Shown here: positions 22,211-29,679 of the stretch, piece after piece
How positions within the stretch are numbered: the first letter of the stretch is position 1
How the letters are laid out: each line of letters opens with the position of its first letter
Assembly (NCBI GenBank): GCA_030683705.1
Contig: JAUXPP010000064.1
Coordinates: 1-38,461 of the forward strand
DNA from: Polaromonas sp.
GTDB taxonomy: Bacteria > Pseudomonadota > Gammaproteobacteria > Burkholderiales > Burkholderiaceae_C
Reading direction: 5' to 3'
Length of the DNA: 38,461 nucleotides
Program-made: the position numbers and the translations under genes
The notes under the pieces: model-generated
Told to the model about the DNA's origin: nothing
The model's database searches: none
Seen by the model: the letters and a program-made list of their open reading frames with translations, nothing else

Positions 22211-23371
22211 TCACTTCGCAGGCGCTGCGGCGGGGGTGGCAGCGGCCGCGGACGCTATCGGATTGATAGCTGTCTGCGCAGGCGGGACGGTGGCTACAGC
22301 CACTTTTGGCTGATAAATTGTGACCTTCTGGCCGGGCGAAAGCACATGCACCCCGGCGCTGACCACCAGCATGCCGGGCTGCAAGCCCCCGGCAATCACC
22401 GCCTCGTTACCGTCGGCGGTGGCGATCTGTATGGTTTGCGACCTGACCGTCATGCTGGCCCTGTCGAGCACCCAGACCGCGCTGTTTTGTCCATCCTGGC
22501 GCAGCGCACTGGTCGGCAGCTTGATGACCTGCAGGTTGGTCGCGCCCAGGCCCTGAGGCTGCACATAGACCGTGGCACCCAGCACCGGCGGCTCTTTGGT
22601 GTCCAGCGCCACCTTGACCGGGTAAGTGCGTGTGGCCGGGTCGGCGCTGGCCGACACCTCGCGCACGCGGCCGCTCAACTCACCGGCCTGCGACCAGACC
22701 CGTACCTTGACCGGCGTGCCGACCTTGATGGCCGCCACCTTGTCTTCGGGCACCGAAAACACCACGTCGCGCGGGCCGTCGGCGGCAATACGCAGCACCG
22801 GCGTGCCGGCTGCCACCACCTGGCCGGCTTCTGCCTCGACCGCGGTGACCACCCCCGACACATCGGCGACCAGCGCGGCATAGTTGGCCTGGTTGCCCTG
22901 CACCGCCAGTTGCGACTGCGCCTGCTCGAGCTGGGCCTGGGCGGCCTTCAAGGTGGTGTCGCGGCGCTCGAGTTCGGCGCCGCTGATGAAGTTCTGGTCT
23001 TTCAGTTCCTTGTAGCGCCTGAAGTCGGCCGCTGCCAGGTCGCGCTGGGTGGCTGCCGCGGCCACCTGGGCGCGCGCCGCATCGGCCGCCAGCTTGTAGT
23101 CCTGCGGGTCGAGCTGGGCCAGCACCTGCCCGGCCTTGACCTGCTGGCCGAGTTCAGCCTGGCGCCGGATGATTTTCCCGCCGATCCGGAAGCCCAGCCG
23201 GGATTCGACCTGGGCTTTCACCTCGCCGGCAAATTCATAATTGGCGGTGAAGGAATCGGTGCCCACGGTGATCACCTTGACTGCGCGCACCGGCTCCTCG
23301 GGTGGCGCAGGCTTGGAACAGGCAGCCAGCACCAGGGCGCTGCAGAGGAGGACAAAGGCGGTTTTGTGCAT
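22211..23371 (-). CDS. RND efflux periplasmic adaptor (HlyD/MFP family)
   Basis: Lipid-anchored adaptor of about 386 residues for the following pump. The lipobox is LAAC (Cys18). The lipoyl half GEVKAQVESRLGFRIGGKI, the hairpin (QRDLAAADFRRYKELKDQNFIS in pieces) and barrel segments (DPATRTYPVKVALD) are typical. The ATG at 23371 gives a proper lipoprotein signal; a TTG at 23407 is an alternative, and neither has a strong ribosome-binding site. Oddity: the C-terminal tail (from KVAVATVPPAQTAINPIA on) is encoded by the reverse strand of a full 59-bp repeat (22254-22312), followed by an Ala/Pro-rich end. The repeat may have created or extended this tail. Confidence 0.9.
   Translation of the reverse strand: MHKTAFVLLCSALVLAACSKPAPPEEPVRAVKVITVGTDSFTANYEFAGEVKAQVESRLGFRIGGKIIRRQAELGQQVKAGQVLAQLDPQDYKLAADAARAQVAAAATQRDLAAADFRRYKELKDQNFISGAELERRDTTLKAAQAQLEQAQSQLAVQGNQANYAALVADVSGVVTAVEAEAGQVVAAGTPVLRIAADGPRDVVFSVPEDKVAAIKVGTPVKVRVWSQAGELSGRVREVSASADPATRTYPVKVALDTKEPPVLGATVYVQPQGLGATNLQVIKLPTSALRQDGQNSAVWVLDRASMTVRSQTIQIATADGNEAVIAGGLQPGMLVVSAGVHVLSPGQKVTIYQPKVAVATVPPAQTAINPIASAAAATPAAAPAK
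22254..22312 (+). repeat. 59-bp interspersed repeat, copy 3 (antisense inside an adaptor gene)
   Basis: GCTATCGGATTGATAGC is a perfect six-base inverted repeat with a five-base loop, followed by TGTCTGCGCAGGC and ending in TTTTGGCTG at the expected distance. It lies wholly inside the adaptor coding sequence on the opposite strand. Confidence 0.75.
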
Positions 23372-23434
23372 GATGTGACGAGGCAAAGCAGTGGCGAAAA
23401 TCAGCAAAAAATGCGGGGAACATCCGCACTACTG

Positions 23435-23448
23435 ACTGACTGGTTAGT
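23435..23448. promoter_or_regulatory. Possible TetR-type operator upstream of the second RND operon
   Basis: An imperfect palindrome ACTGACTGGTTAGT, preceded by two further ACTG/ACTA units, lies 64 bp before the adaptor ATG in the divergent gap with hpnC. The form resembles operators of TetR-family efflux regulators, but no regulator gene is adjacent. Confidence 0.4.
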
Positions 23449-23491
23449 AATCTAGGGGAATTCCCCAGCGCTGTCAAGCGACAATCCGGCC

Positions 23492-24376
23492 ATGCGTCCC
23501 GCCTCCCCTTCCGGCCCGCCCCCGGCGATCAAACCTGCCTCGCAGCACTACGAAAATTTCCCGGTGGCCTCCTTGCTGTGCCCGCCGCACCTGCGGCCGG
23601 CCATCACCGCCATTTACTGGTTTGCGCGCACCGCCGACGACATCGCCGACGAGGGCGACGCCCGTCCGGCGCAACGCCTGCAGAACCTGGCCGCCATCCG
23701 CGATGACCTGGTCGCGGCAGCCGAAGGCCGGCCCGGCTCGGGACGCTGGCCGGAGGTGTTCGGCGCGCTGCAGCCGGTGATCGCCGAATTCGAGCTGCCG
23801 GTGACCTTGCTGGCCGATCTGCTCAGCGCCTTCGAGCAGGACGTGGTCAAGCAGCGTTACGCCACCGAGGCCGAGTTGCTGGACTATTGCCGCCGCTCGG
23901 CCGACCCGGTCGGTCGCCTGCTGCTGCATCTCTATGGTGTTCACGATGAGGCCTCGCTGGCCCAAAGCGACCACATCTGCAGCGCGCTGCAACTGATCAA
24001 CTTCTGGCAGGACCTCAGCGTGGACATCCCGCGCGGCCGCATCTACCTCCCGCGTGAGTTGTGGGCGGCGCACGGCGTTGACGAGGCGCAACTGATGGCC
24101 CGCGACGTCAACCCCGCCACTACAAAATTGATAGCTGCCTGCGCTCGTTCCGCAAGGGCCCGGATGCTGCAGGGCGCCGAACTTCCGGCCACGGTGGCGC
24201 GCCGTCTCGGCGGCTTCGACGGCTGGCGCGCCGCGCTCGAGTTGCGCTGCGTGATCCAGGGAGGCTTGCGCATCCTGGACAAGATGGAAGCCATGGATCA
24301 CCACACGCTGGCGCAGCGCCCCAAACTCGGCGTGTGGGATGCCCTGGTGATTTTTTTCAAGGCCCTGCTGCCATGA
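23492..24376 (+). CDS. hpnC: Hydroxysqualene synthase HpnC
   Basis: HpnC converts presqualene diphosphate to hydroxysqualene in the three-step HpnD-HpnC-HpnE route to squalene, the precursor of hopanoids. The 294-residue protein has the squalene/phytoene synthase fold signatures: the first aspartate-rich motif TADDIADEGD (Asp49, Asp50, Asp53), CRRSADPVGRLLL, and the second motif NFWQDLSVD (Asp174, Asp178), then IYLPREL. Start is the ATG at 23492; no strong ribosome-binding site is seen. Oddity: residues about 212-225 come from the 59-bp repeat and carry the same LIAACAR peptide as MurI, in a helix before the AELRCVIQGG-like segment (ALELRCVIQGGLRIL). Its stop overlaps the next start (ATGA). 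Confidence 0.93.
   Translation: MRPASPSGPPPAIKPASQHYENFPVASLLCPPHLRPAITAIYWFARTADDIADEGDARPAQRLQNLAAIRDDLVAAAEGRPGSGRWPEVFGALQPVIAEFELPVTLLADLLSAFEQDVVKQRYATEAELLDYCRRSADPVGRLLLHLYGVHDEASLAQSDHICSALQLINFWQDLSVDIPRGRIYLPRELWAAHGVDEAQLMARDVNPATTKLIAACARSARARMLQGAELPATVARRLGGFDGWRAALELRCVIQGGLRILDKMEAMDHHTLAQRPKLGVWDALVIFFKALLP
24119..24158 (+). repeat. 59-bp interspersed repeat, copy 4 (inside hpnC, first two thirds)
   Basis: ACTACAAAATTGATAGCTGC and then CTGCGCTCGT align with positions 1-30 of the family, and CAAGGG with 35-40; the last third is not recognisable. It is read in the same frame as the copy inside murI. Confidence 0.7.
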
Positions 24377-24909
24377 GCACCCGCGCCGTCCCCATCCCCG
24401 CCGCCTGCGCGCTGGCCGCCACCCGGCACGACGCCGATTTTGCCGACGCCTGGGAGGTGCTGGTGCCGGCTTCCAGCCTGACAGCCACCGAGATTTACCG
24501 CGCCCTGAGCCGGCAGACGCCGGGCTGGATCAACCGCCTGATGCGCCTGCGCAACCAGCTGGTCCAGCCGCTGGGCCTGAAGGACCTGGGCGCGTTGTCG
24601 GCTGTTCCTTCCGGCGAAGCGGTGCCCGGCCAGCGCATGGGCCTGTTCGAGGTGGTCAGCGTTGAACCCGATGAGTTGGTCTTGCAGGACGACGACAACC
24701 ACCTGGTGGTCCGGTTGTCGGTGCTCAAGCAAGGCCATGACGCGTCGCACGACAAACTGACGCTGAGCACCGTGGTCCACATCCACAACCGGCTGGGCCG
24801 GGCCTACATGCTGTTCGTCGGGCCGGCGCACAAGATCATCGCGCCGGCCCTGCTGCGCCGCGCGCCGGCAGCGGTCGCCGGCCTGCGACAATCCACGCAT
24901 GAGCCCTGA
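24373..24909 (+). CDS. DUF2867-like protein between hpnC and hpnD
   Basis: A 178-residue protein resembling DUF2867 proteins, which have a helix-grip-like fold and no settled function. Typical elements are DFADAWEVLV near residue 18, TPGWINRLMRLRNQL around 50, and a run of beta strands (GLFEVVSVEPDELVLQDDDNH in pieces; LTLSTVVHIHN; GRAYMLFVGPAHKIIAP). No signal peptide. The ATG overlaps the hpnC stop as ATGA and the 3' end overlaps the hpnD start by 11 bp, so translation of the three genes is coupled. This position suggests a role with squalene or hopanoid intermediates, for example binding a hydrophobic ligand, but that is inference from context only. Confidence 0.8.
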   Translation: MSTRAVPIPAACALAATRHDADFADAWEVLVPASSLTATEIYRALSRQTPGWINRLMRLRNQLVQPLGLKDLGALSAVPSGEAVPGQRMGLFEVVSVEPDELVLQDDDNHLVVRLSVLKQGHDASHDKLTLSTVVHIHNRLGRAYMLFVGPAHKIIAPALLRRAPAAVAGLRQSTHEP

Positions 24910-25741
24910 GGAATACGTCCAGCAAAAGGCCGCCGCGTCCGGCAGCAGTTTTTATTACGCGTTTTTGTTCTTGCCGAAAGAGCGGCGTGCGGCGATCACG
25001 GCTTTTTATGCCTTTTGCCGCGAGATCGACGATGTGGTCGATGAAGTGACAGACCCCGGTGTGGCTTATACCAAGCTGGCCTGGTGGCAAACCGAGGTGC
25101 TGAAGTCGTATGCCGGCGAGCCGACCCACCCGGTGATGAAGGCGCTGATGCCGCTGGCGCCCACCTACCGCATCGAGGCACGGCACCTGCAGGCGGTGAT
25201 CGAGGGCTGCCAGATGGACCTGGCACAAAACCGTTATCTCGACTTCCCGAATCTCAAGACCTACTGCCACCTGGTGGCCGGCATCGTCGGCGAAGTCGCC
25301 GCGCGCATCTTCGGCCAGACCGACGAAGCCACCACCGCCTACGCGCACAAGCTCGGCCTGGCCTTCCAGATGACCAACATCATCCGCGACGTCGGTGAAG
25401 ACGCGCTGCGCGGCCGCATCTACCTGCCGGTCAACGAGCTGCAGCAGTTCGACGTGAAGGCGCACGAGATTTTGAAGCGCCAGTACTCGGAGCGTTTCAC
25501 CGCGTTGATGAAGTTCCAGACCGACCGCGCGCTCGCGCTGTACGACGAAGCGCTGGCGCTGCTGCCCGAGGCCGACCGCCGCGCGCAAAAACCCGGCCTG
25601 ATGATGGCCAGCATCTACCGCACGCTGCTGCGCGAAATCGCCGCCGACAACTACCAGGTGCTGCACCAGCGCGTGAGCCTGACGCCGCTGCGCAAGTTCT
25701 GGCTGGCGTGGAAAACCCAGGCCTTCGGAAAAATCCAGTGA
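24899..25741 (+). CDS. hpnD: Presqualene diphosphate synthase HpnD
   Basis: Joins two farnesyl diphosphates to presqualene diphosphate, the first step towards squalene. The 280-residue protein has the first aspartate-rich motif EIDDVVDE (Asp44, Asp45, Asp48) and the second NIIRDVGED (Asp164, Asp168), with GRIYLPVNEL after it. SFYYAFLFLPKERRAAI near the N-terminus is characteristic of HpnD. The start overlaps the preceding gene by 11 bp. hpnE follows after 112 bp that hold a copy of the second repeat family, so hpnE may be reached by read-through or have its own promoter. Confidence 0.96.
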   Translation: MSPEEYVQQKAAASGSSFYYAFLFLPKERRAAITAFYAFCREIDDVVDEVTDPGVAYTKLAWWQTEVLKSYAGEPTHPVMKALMPLAPTYRIEARHLQAVIEGCQMDLAQNRYLDFPNLKTYCHLVAGIVGEVAARIFGQTDEATTAYAHKLGLAFQMTNIIRDVGEDALRGRIYLPVNELQQFDVKAHEILKRQYSERFTALMKFQTDRALALYDEALALLPEADRRAQKPGLMMASIYRTLLREIAADNYQVLHQRVSLTPLRKFWLAWKTQAFGKIQ

Positions 25742-25749
25742 AAGTCTTG

Positions 25750-25840
25750 GCCCCCAGGCTTGTCGCTTCGCGTGCCTTCGGCGGTACGCTGCCCCATGCA
25801 CAAAGAAGAGGGGCTATTTTTCCTGGGGGCGGCCCGTCGG
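25750..25840 (+). repeat. Second intergenic repeat family, copy 2
   Basis: GCCCCCAGGCTTG...CGCTTCGCG...GCTGCCCCATG, then GAGGGGCTATTTTTCCTGGGGGCGGCCCG. It shares ordered blocks with 16572-16626, with about 35 extra bases near the middle. It fills most of the hpnD-hpnE gap and ends 14 bp before the hpnE start. Confidence 0.6.
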
Positions 25841-25853
25841 AAAAATCCCCACC

Positions 25854-27131
25854 ATGAAGGTGGCCGTCATCGGCGCCGGCTGGGCTGGTTGCGCGGCGGC
25901 GGTGGAAGCCACGCGGCTGGGCCAGCAAGTCACGCTGTTCGAAGCCGGCCGCATTGCCGGCGGCCGCGCGCGGCGCGTCGATGGCCAGTGGCCCGATGGC
26001 ACGCCGCTGCCGCTGGACAACGGCCAGCACATCCTGATCGGCGCCTACAGCGAGACACTGAAGCTGATGGGCGACCTGGGACTGGATGCAACATCCCTCT
26101 TGCAGCGCCTGCCGCTGACCCTGCAGTTTCCCGATGGCAGCGGCATCGCCTTTCCCTCACTGCCGACACCGCTGGACGCCTTCGCCGGCATCCTGCGCGC
26201 GCGCGGCTGGTCCTGGCGCGACAAGTGGTCGCTGCTGTCGGCCGCCACACGCTGGCAGCTCGCCGGCTTCCGCTACCCCGCGGGCCTGTCGGTGGCGCAG
26301 CTGTGCGAGCGCTTGACGCCTGCGGTGATGGCGACATTGATCGAGCCCCTGTGTGTGGCCGCACTCAACACGCCGGCCGGGCGCGCCAGCGGCCAGGTGT
26401 TTCTGCGCGTGTTGCGCGATGCGCTTTTTTCGCAGTCCGGCGGCTCCAACCTGCTGCTGCCGCGCACCGACCTCAGCGCGCTGCTGCCTGACGCTGCATT
26501 GGCCTGGCTGGCGCAGCGCGGCGGCGATGTGCGCCTGGGCACCCGTGTGCAGGCGCTGTCACCCGCGGGCACTGGCTGGCAGGTCGATGGTGAAAATTTT
26601 GAGCGCGTCATCCTGGCCTGCCCGCCGGGCGAAGCGGCGCGCCTGGTGCAGGCAACAAGCCTGCCCTGCCAGCGCTGGATCGACCAGGCGCGGGCGCTGC
26701 AGTTCGAAGCTATCACCACGGTGTATGTCTCGTCACCTGGCACACGCCTGGCGCAACCCATGCTGGCCTTGCGCGCCAGCGAACCGGAAGCTGAGGCACC
26801 GGCACAGTTTGTGTTCGACCGAGGCCAGCTCGGCGGCCCGCACGGCCTGCTGGCGTTTGTGGTGAGCGCCAGCCAGGGCGACAACGCGGACGTGGCGCGG
26901 CGCGTGTTGCTGCAGGCCACCCGGCAACTGGGCCTGGCCGCGCCGCAGATCGTGCAGACGATTGTGGAAAAACGCGCCACCTTCGCCTGCCTGCCGGGAC
27001 TGTTGCGGCCCGCCGCGCAGCTCGCGCCCGGCTTGCTCGCCTGCGGCGATTATGTGGAAGGCCCCTACCCGGCAACGCTGGAGGGCGCGCTGCGCTCCGG
27101 CCTGGAAGCGGCCCGGCTTGCTATTAAATAG
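25854..27131 (+). CDS. hpnE: Hydroxysqualene dehydroxylase HpnE
   Basis: FAD-dependent amine-oxidase-fold enzyme that reduces hydroxysqualene to squalene. The 425-residue protein begins with the Rossmann motif VIGAGWAGCAAAVEA (Gly7, Gly9, Gly12), then FEAGRIAGGRARR and the LDNGQHILIGAY segment typical of HpnE. The C-terminal FAD block is CGDYVEGPYPATLEGALRSG. Start is the ATG at 25854. Oddity: the last residues AIK and the TAG stop come from the left arm of a 59-bp repeat (GCTATTAAATAG), so the original C-terminus was probably different. No squalene-hopene cyclase gene is in the window. Confidence 0.94.
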   Translation: MKVAVIGAGWAGCAAAVEATRLGQQVTLFEAGRIAGGRARRVDGQWPDGTPLPLDNGQHILIGAYSETLKLMGDLGLDATSLLQRLPLTLQFPDGSGIAFPSLPTPLDAFAGILRARGWSWRDKWSLLSAATRWQLAGFRYPAGLSVAQLCERLTPAVMATLIEPLCVAALNTPAGRASGQVFLRVLRDALFSQSGGSNLLLPRTDLSALLPDAALAWLAQRGGDVRLGTRVQALSPAGTGWQVDGENFERVILACPPGEAARLVQATSLPCQRWIDQARALQFEAITTVYVSSPGTRLAQPMLALRASEPEAEAPAQFVFDRGQLGGPHGLLAFVVSASQGDNADVARRVLLQATRQLGLAAPQIVQTIVEKRATFACLPGLLRPAAQLAPGLLACGDYVEGPYPATLEGALRSGLEAARLAIK

Positions 27132-27150
27132 ATAGCTGTCTACGCCCGTC
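27120..27150 (+). repeat. 59-bp interspersed repeat, copy 5 (3' end of hpnE)
   Basis: GCTATTAAATAGATAGC with stem GCTAT/ATAGC, then TGTCTACGCC. The downstream half is diverged and cannot be placed with certainty. It supplies the hpnE stop codon. Confidence 0.7.
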
Positions 27151-27191
27151 GTTCAAGGCCGGATGCGTGTTTTACTTATGAAGCGGGGCGG

Positions 27192-27830
27192 TCAGCTTTT
27201 GACGCGGTTACGCGCCATCACGCGCACCTGCAGTTGCGCCGGACGCGCGGTACAGCGCTGCAGCCAGTCGGCCAGGCGCGGGCAGGCCGCCATGGCATCG
27301 GCACGCTGGACCCAGGCCAGCACCGAGGCCACACAGATGTCGGCCACGGTGAAACGCTCGCCAGCGATGTAGCTGCGGCCCTGCAGGTGTTGCTCCAGCA
27401 CCTGCAGCACCGGCGCCAGGCGCCGGTCGGCCTGCAGCGCGAGTTCCGGCTTGCGGCGCTCCTCGGGCATGGCCACGCGGTGCATCAGGAAACTCAGCGC
27501 GTCCTTTTCGCACTCGGTCACCGCCCAGAAGGTCCAGCGCAGGATCTCGGCGCGTTCAGCATGGTTGTGCGCCGCCAGCGACGAACCGTCGGCCGCCTGG
27601 AAACGTTCTGCCAGGTAGAGCGCGCAGGCCATGGACTCCCAGACGATGATGCCGTCATCGTCTATCACCGGGATGTGGCCATTGGGATTGATCGCCAGGA
27701 ATTCCGGCGTGTGGGTGGCGCCGCCTTCGTAGACCTGGGCGATGTGTTCGTAGTCCAGGCCCAGCTCCTGCGCGACCCACAGCGGGCGCGATGTGCGCGA
27801 AGCGGCGATGCCGTAAATTTTCAGTGTCAT
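27192..27830 (-). CDS. Glutathione S-transferase family protein
   Basis: A 212-residue cytosolic GST. The N-terminal thioredoxin fold contains IYGIAASRTSRPLWVAQELGL, NPNGHIPVIDDDG with the conserved cis-proline, and WESMACALYLAERF, where Glu-Ser is the usual glutathione-binding pair. The helical C-terminal domain has the capping segment ERFTVADICVASVLAW. The substrate is unknown. The ATG overlaps the stop of the HAD gene by four bases (ATGA) and has GGAG about eight bases upstream, so the two are coupled. It may detoxify electrophiles; nothing nearby narrows this down. Confidence 0.9.
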   Translation of the reverse strand: MTLKIYGIAASRTSRPLWVAQELGLDYEHIAQVYEGGATHTPEFLAINPNGHIPVIDDDGIIVWESMACALYLAERFQAADGSSLAAHNHAERAEILRWTFWAVTECEKDALSFLMHRVAMPEERRKPELALQADRRLAPVLQVLEQHLQGRSYIAGERFTVADICVASVLAWVQRADAMAACPRLADWLQRCTARPAQLQVRVMARNRVKS

Positions 27831-28537
27831 GTCGGCGTCTCCGCGGCCTTGAACAGGTCGCACAACTCGGTCAGGCTGGTCACGGTTTCATGCGGCGAGG
27901 CATCATGCGTCCACAAATGGTCGGAACGGTTGACCCAGGCCGTCTGCATGCCGGCATTGAGCGCGCCCAGCACGTCCAGCGTGGCGTCGTCGCCCACATG
28001 CAGCACATTGTGCGCGGGCACATCGACGGCGCCGGCCGCTGCGTGAAAAATCCGCGGATCCGGCTTGCCCACGCCAAACTGCTGGGCACTGATGGCGGCG
28101 CGGAAATACTTGCCCAGGCCCACACGCGCGACGTCGGCATTGCCGTTGGACAGCGCCACCACCGGGTAACGCGAGGACAGGAACTCCAGCGCCAGCAGCG
28201 CGTCGTCGAACAGGGTGACTTCGTGACGCGCGGCAAAAAAAACCTCGAAGGCATCGTCGGCCAGCAGCGGGTTTTCCTTGGACCGGTACAGCGCCAGGCG
28301 GATCGCCTCGCGCCGTATCGCGCTGAGGTTGTGTTTGAGTTCGGGACGGGTGCGCAGGATTTGCTCGCGAATGTCATGCCTGGCCGTCGGGTTGGCAAAC
28401 ATGGCAGCGGTCATGGGCGCGTAGCGGCCCAGCCAGGCATCGAGTGCGGCCTCGGCCCGCTCTATCGCGGGCCACACGGGCCAGAGGGTATCGTCAAGGT
28501 CAAGGGTTATGGCTTTAATAATTGTCAGGTCAAGCAT
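27827..28537 (-). CDS. HAD-superfamily hydrolase
   Basis: A 236-residue soluble phosphatase-type enzyme. Motif I TLDLDDTLWP (nucleophile Asp13), motif II VVALSNGNAD, and motif III/IV with GVGKPDPRIFHAA and HVGDDATLDVLGALNAGM are all intact. A helical cap lies between motifs I and II (about residues 20-115). The ATG at 28537 is chosen because it directly precedes the first strand; the frame stays open upstream but overlaps hemH. No clear ribosome-binding site. It is divergent from hemH with only 19 bp between starts, so the promoters of each gene must lie inside the other. Substrate unknown. Confidence 0.88.
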   Translation of the reverse strand: MLDLTIIKAITLDLDDTLWPVWPAIERAEAALDAWLGRYAPMTAAMFANPTARHDIREQILRTRPELKHNLSAIRREAIRLALYRSKENPLLADDAFEVFFAARHEVTLFDDALLALEFLSSRYPVVALSNGNADVARVGLGKYFRAAISAQQFGVGKPDPRIFHAAAGAVDVPAHNVLHVGDDATLDVLGALNAGMQTAWVNRSDHLWTHDASPHETVTSLTELCDLFKAAETPT

Positions 28538-28556
28538 AGGTAGGGGAGAATAACCC

Positions 28557-29660
28557 ATGACTTTCGCCCCGGAACCCACCTTCACGCACGGCCAGCCGGC
28601 AAAAACCGCGTCGGCCACTGCCGTGTTGTATTGCAACCTCGGCACGCCAGACGCACCCACGGCCGCAGCCCTGCGCCCTTACCTGGCGCAATTTCTCAGC
28701 GATCACCGCGTGATCGAAATCCCGAAAGCCGTCTGGTGGCTGATCCTGCACGGCATCATCCTGCGCGTGCGGCCCAAAAAATCGGCGGCCAAATACGCCA
28801 GCATCTGGACCGCGGAGGGCTCACCGCTCAAGGTCTGGACAGCGGCGCAGGCGGCTGCGCTCGCCGGCACGCTGGGCGCCCGCGGGCACCAGGTGGCGGT
28901 GCGTTATGCCATGCGCTACGGCAATCCGTCGATCGCCTCCCAGCTGGACGCGCTCAAGGCCGAAGGTATCACGCGCATCCTGATCCTGCCCGCCTATCCG
29001 CAGTACAGCGGCACCAGCACGGCCAGCGTGTTCGACGCGGTCTACAGTTGGGCCGCCAAAGTGCGGCGCATTCCCGAGCTGCGGTTTGTCAACAACTACC
29101 ACGACCACCCCGGCTACATCGCCGCGCTGGCGGCGCGCGTGCGCGCGCACTGGGCGGCGCAGGGCCGTGCCGACAAGCTGGTGATGAGTTTTCACGGCGT
29201 GCCGGAACGCACGCTGCACCTGGGCGATCCCTACCACTGCGAATGCCACAAGACCGCGCGCCTGCTGGCGCAAACGCTGGGACTGGCGAAAGACCAGTAT
29301 GTGGTGACCTTCCAGTCGCGCTTCGGCAAGGCCAAGTGGCTGGAGCCCTACACCGAGCCGACGCTGGTGGCGCTGGCACAGGCCGGCACCCACAGCGTCG
29401 ACCTGATGTGCCCCGGCTTCACCGGCGACTGCCTGGAAACACTGGAAGAAATCAGCATGGAAGCGCGCGAAGCTTTCATCCACGCCGGCGGCAAGAACTT
29501 CAGCTACATCCCCTGCCTCAACAACAGCCCGGAATGGCTGGAAGCGCTGGGCGACATCGCCCAGCAACACCTGGCCGGCTGGCCGACGCAGGCCGCGCCC
29601 GATCTTCAGGCACTCGCCGCATCACGCGCCGCAGCCCTGGCCATGGGCGCGACGCAGTAA
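28557..29660 (+). CDS. hemH: Ferrochelatase
   Basis: Inserts Fe(II) into protoporphyrin IX, the last step of haem synthesis, at the inner face of the membrane. The 367-residue protein carries the catalytic His213 in MSFHGVPERTL and Glu294 in CPGFTGDCLETLEEI. LILPAYPQYSGTSTASVFD (140s-150s) and an N-terminal LLC/NLGTPDAPT-like block (VLYCNLGTPDAPTAAALRPY) are typical. GGGGAG lies nine bases before the ATG. It is divergent from the HAD gene and convergent with the DUF4189 gene. Confidence 0.97.
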   Translation: MTFAPEPTFTHGQPAKTASATAVLYCNLGTPDAPTAAALRPYLAQFLSDHRVIEIPKAVWWLILHGIILRVRPKKSAAKYASIWTAEGSPLKVWTAAQAAALAGTLGARGHQVAVRYAMRYGNPSIASQLDALKAEGITRILILPAYPQYSGTSTASVFDAVYSWAAKVRRIPELRFVNNYHDHPGYIAALAARVRAHWAAQGRADKLVMSFHGVPERTLHLGDPYHCECHKTARLLAQTLGLAKDQYVVTFQSRFGKAKWLEPYTEPTLVALAQAGTHSVDLMCPGFTGDCLETLEEISMEAREAFIHAGGKNFSYIPCLNNSPEWLEALGDIAQQHLAGWPTQAAPDLQALAASRAAALAMGATQ

Positions 29661-29679
29661 GCCAGCAGGCCTGCGGCTT
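29659..29679. terminator. Palindrome across two convergent stop codons
   Basis: AAGCC and GGCTT flank GCAGGCCTGC, giving an interrupted stem that includes the hemH stop and touches the stop of the DUF4189 gene. It lacks a T-run. A weak bidirectional terminator is possible. Confidence 0.4.

Noticed and set aside
26705..26715. GAAGCTATCA in hpnE as another repeat copy
   Set aside because: Only the GCTATC hexamer matches, and the protein segment there is ordinary for the family.
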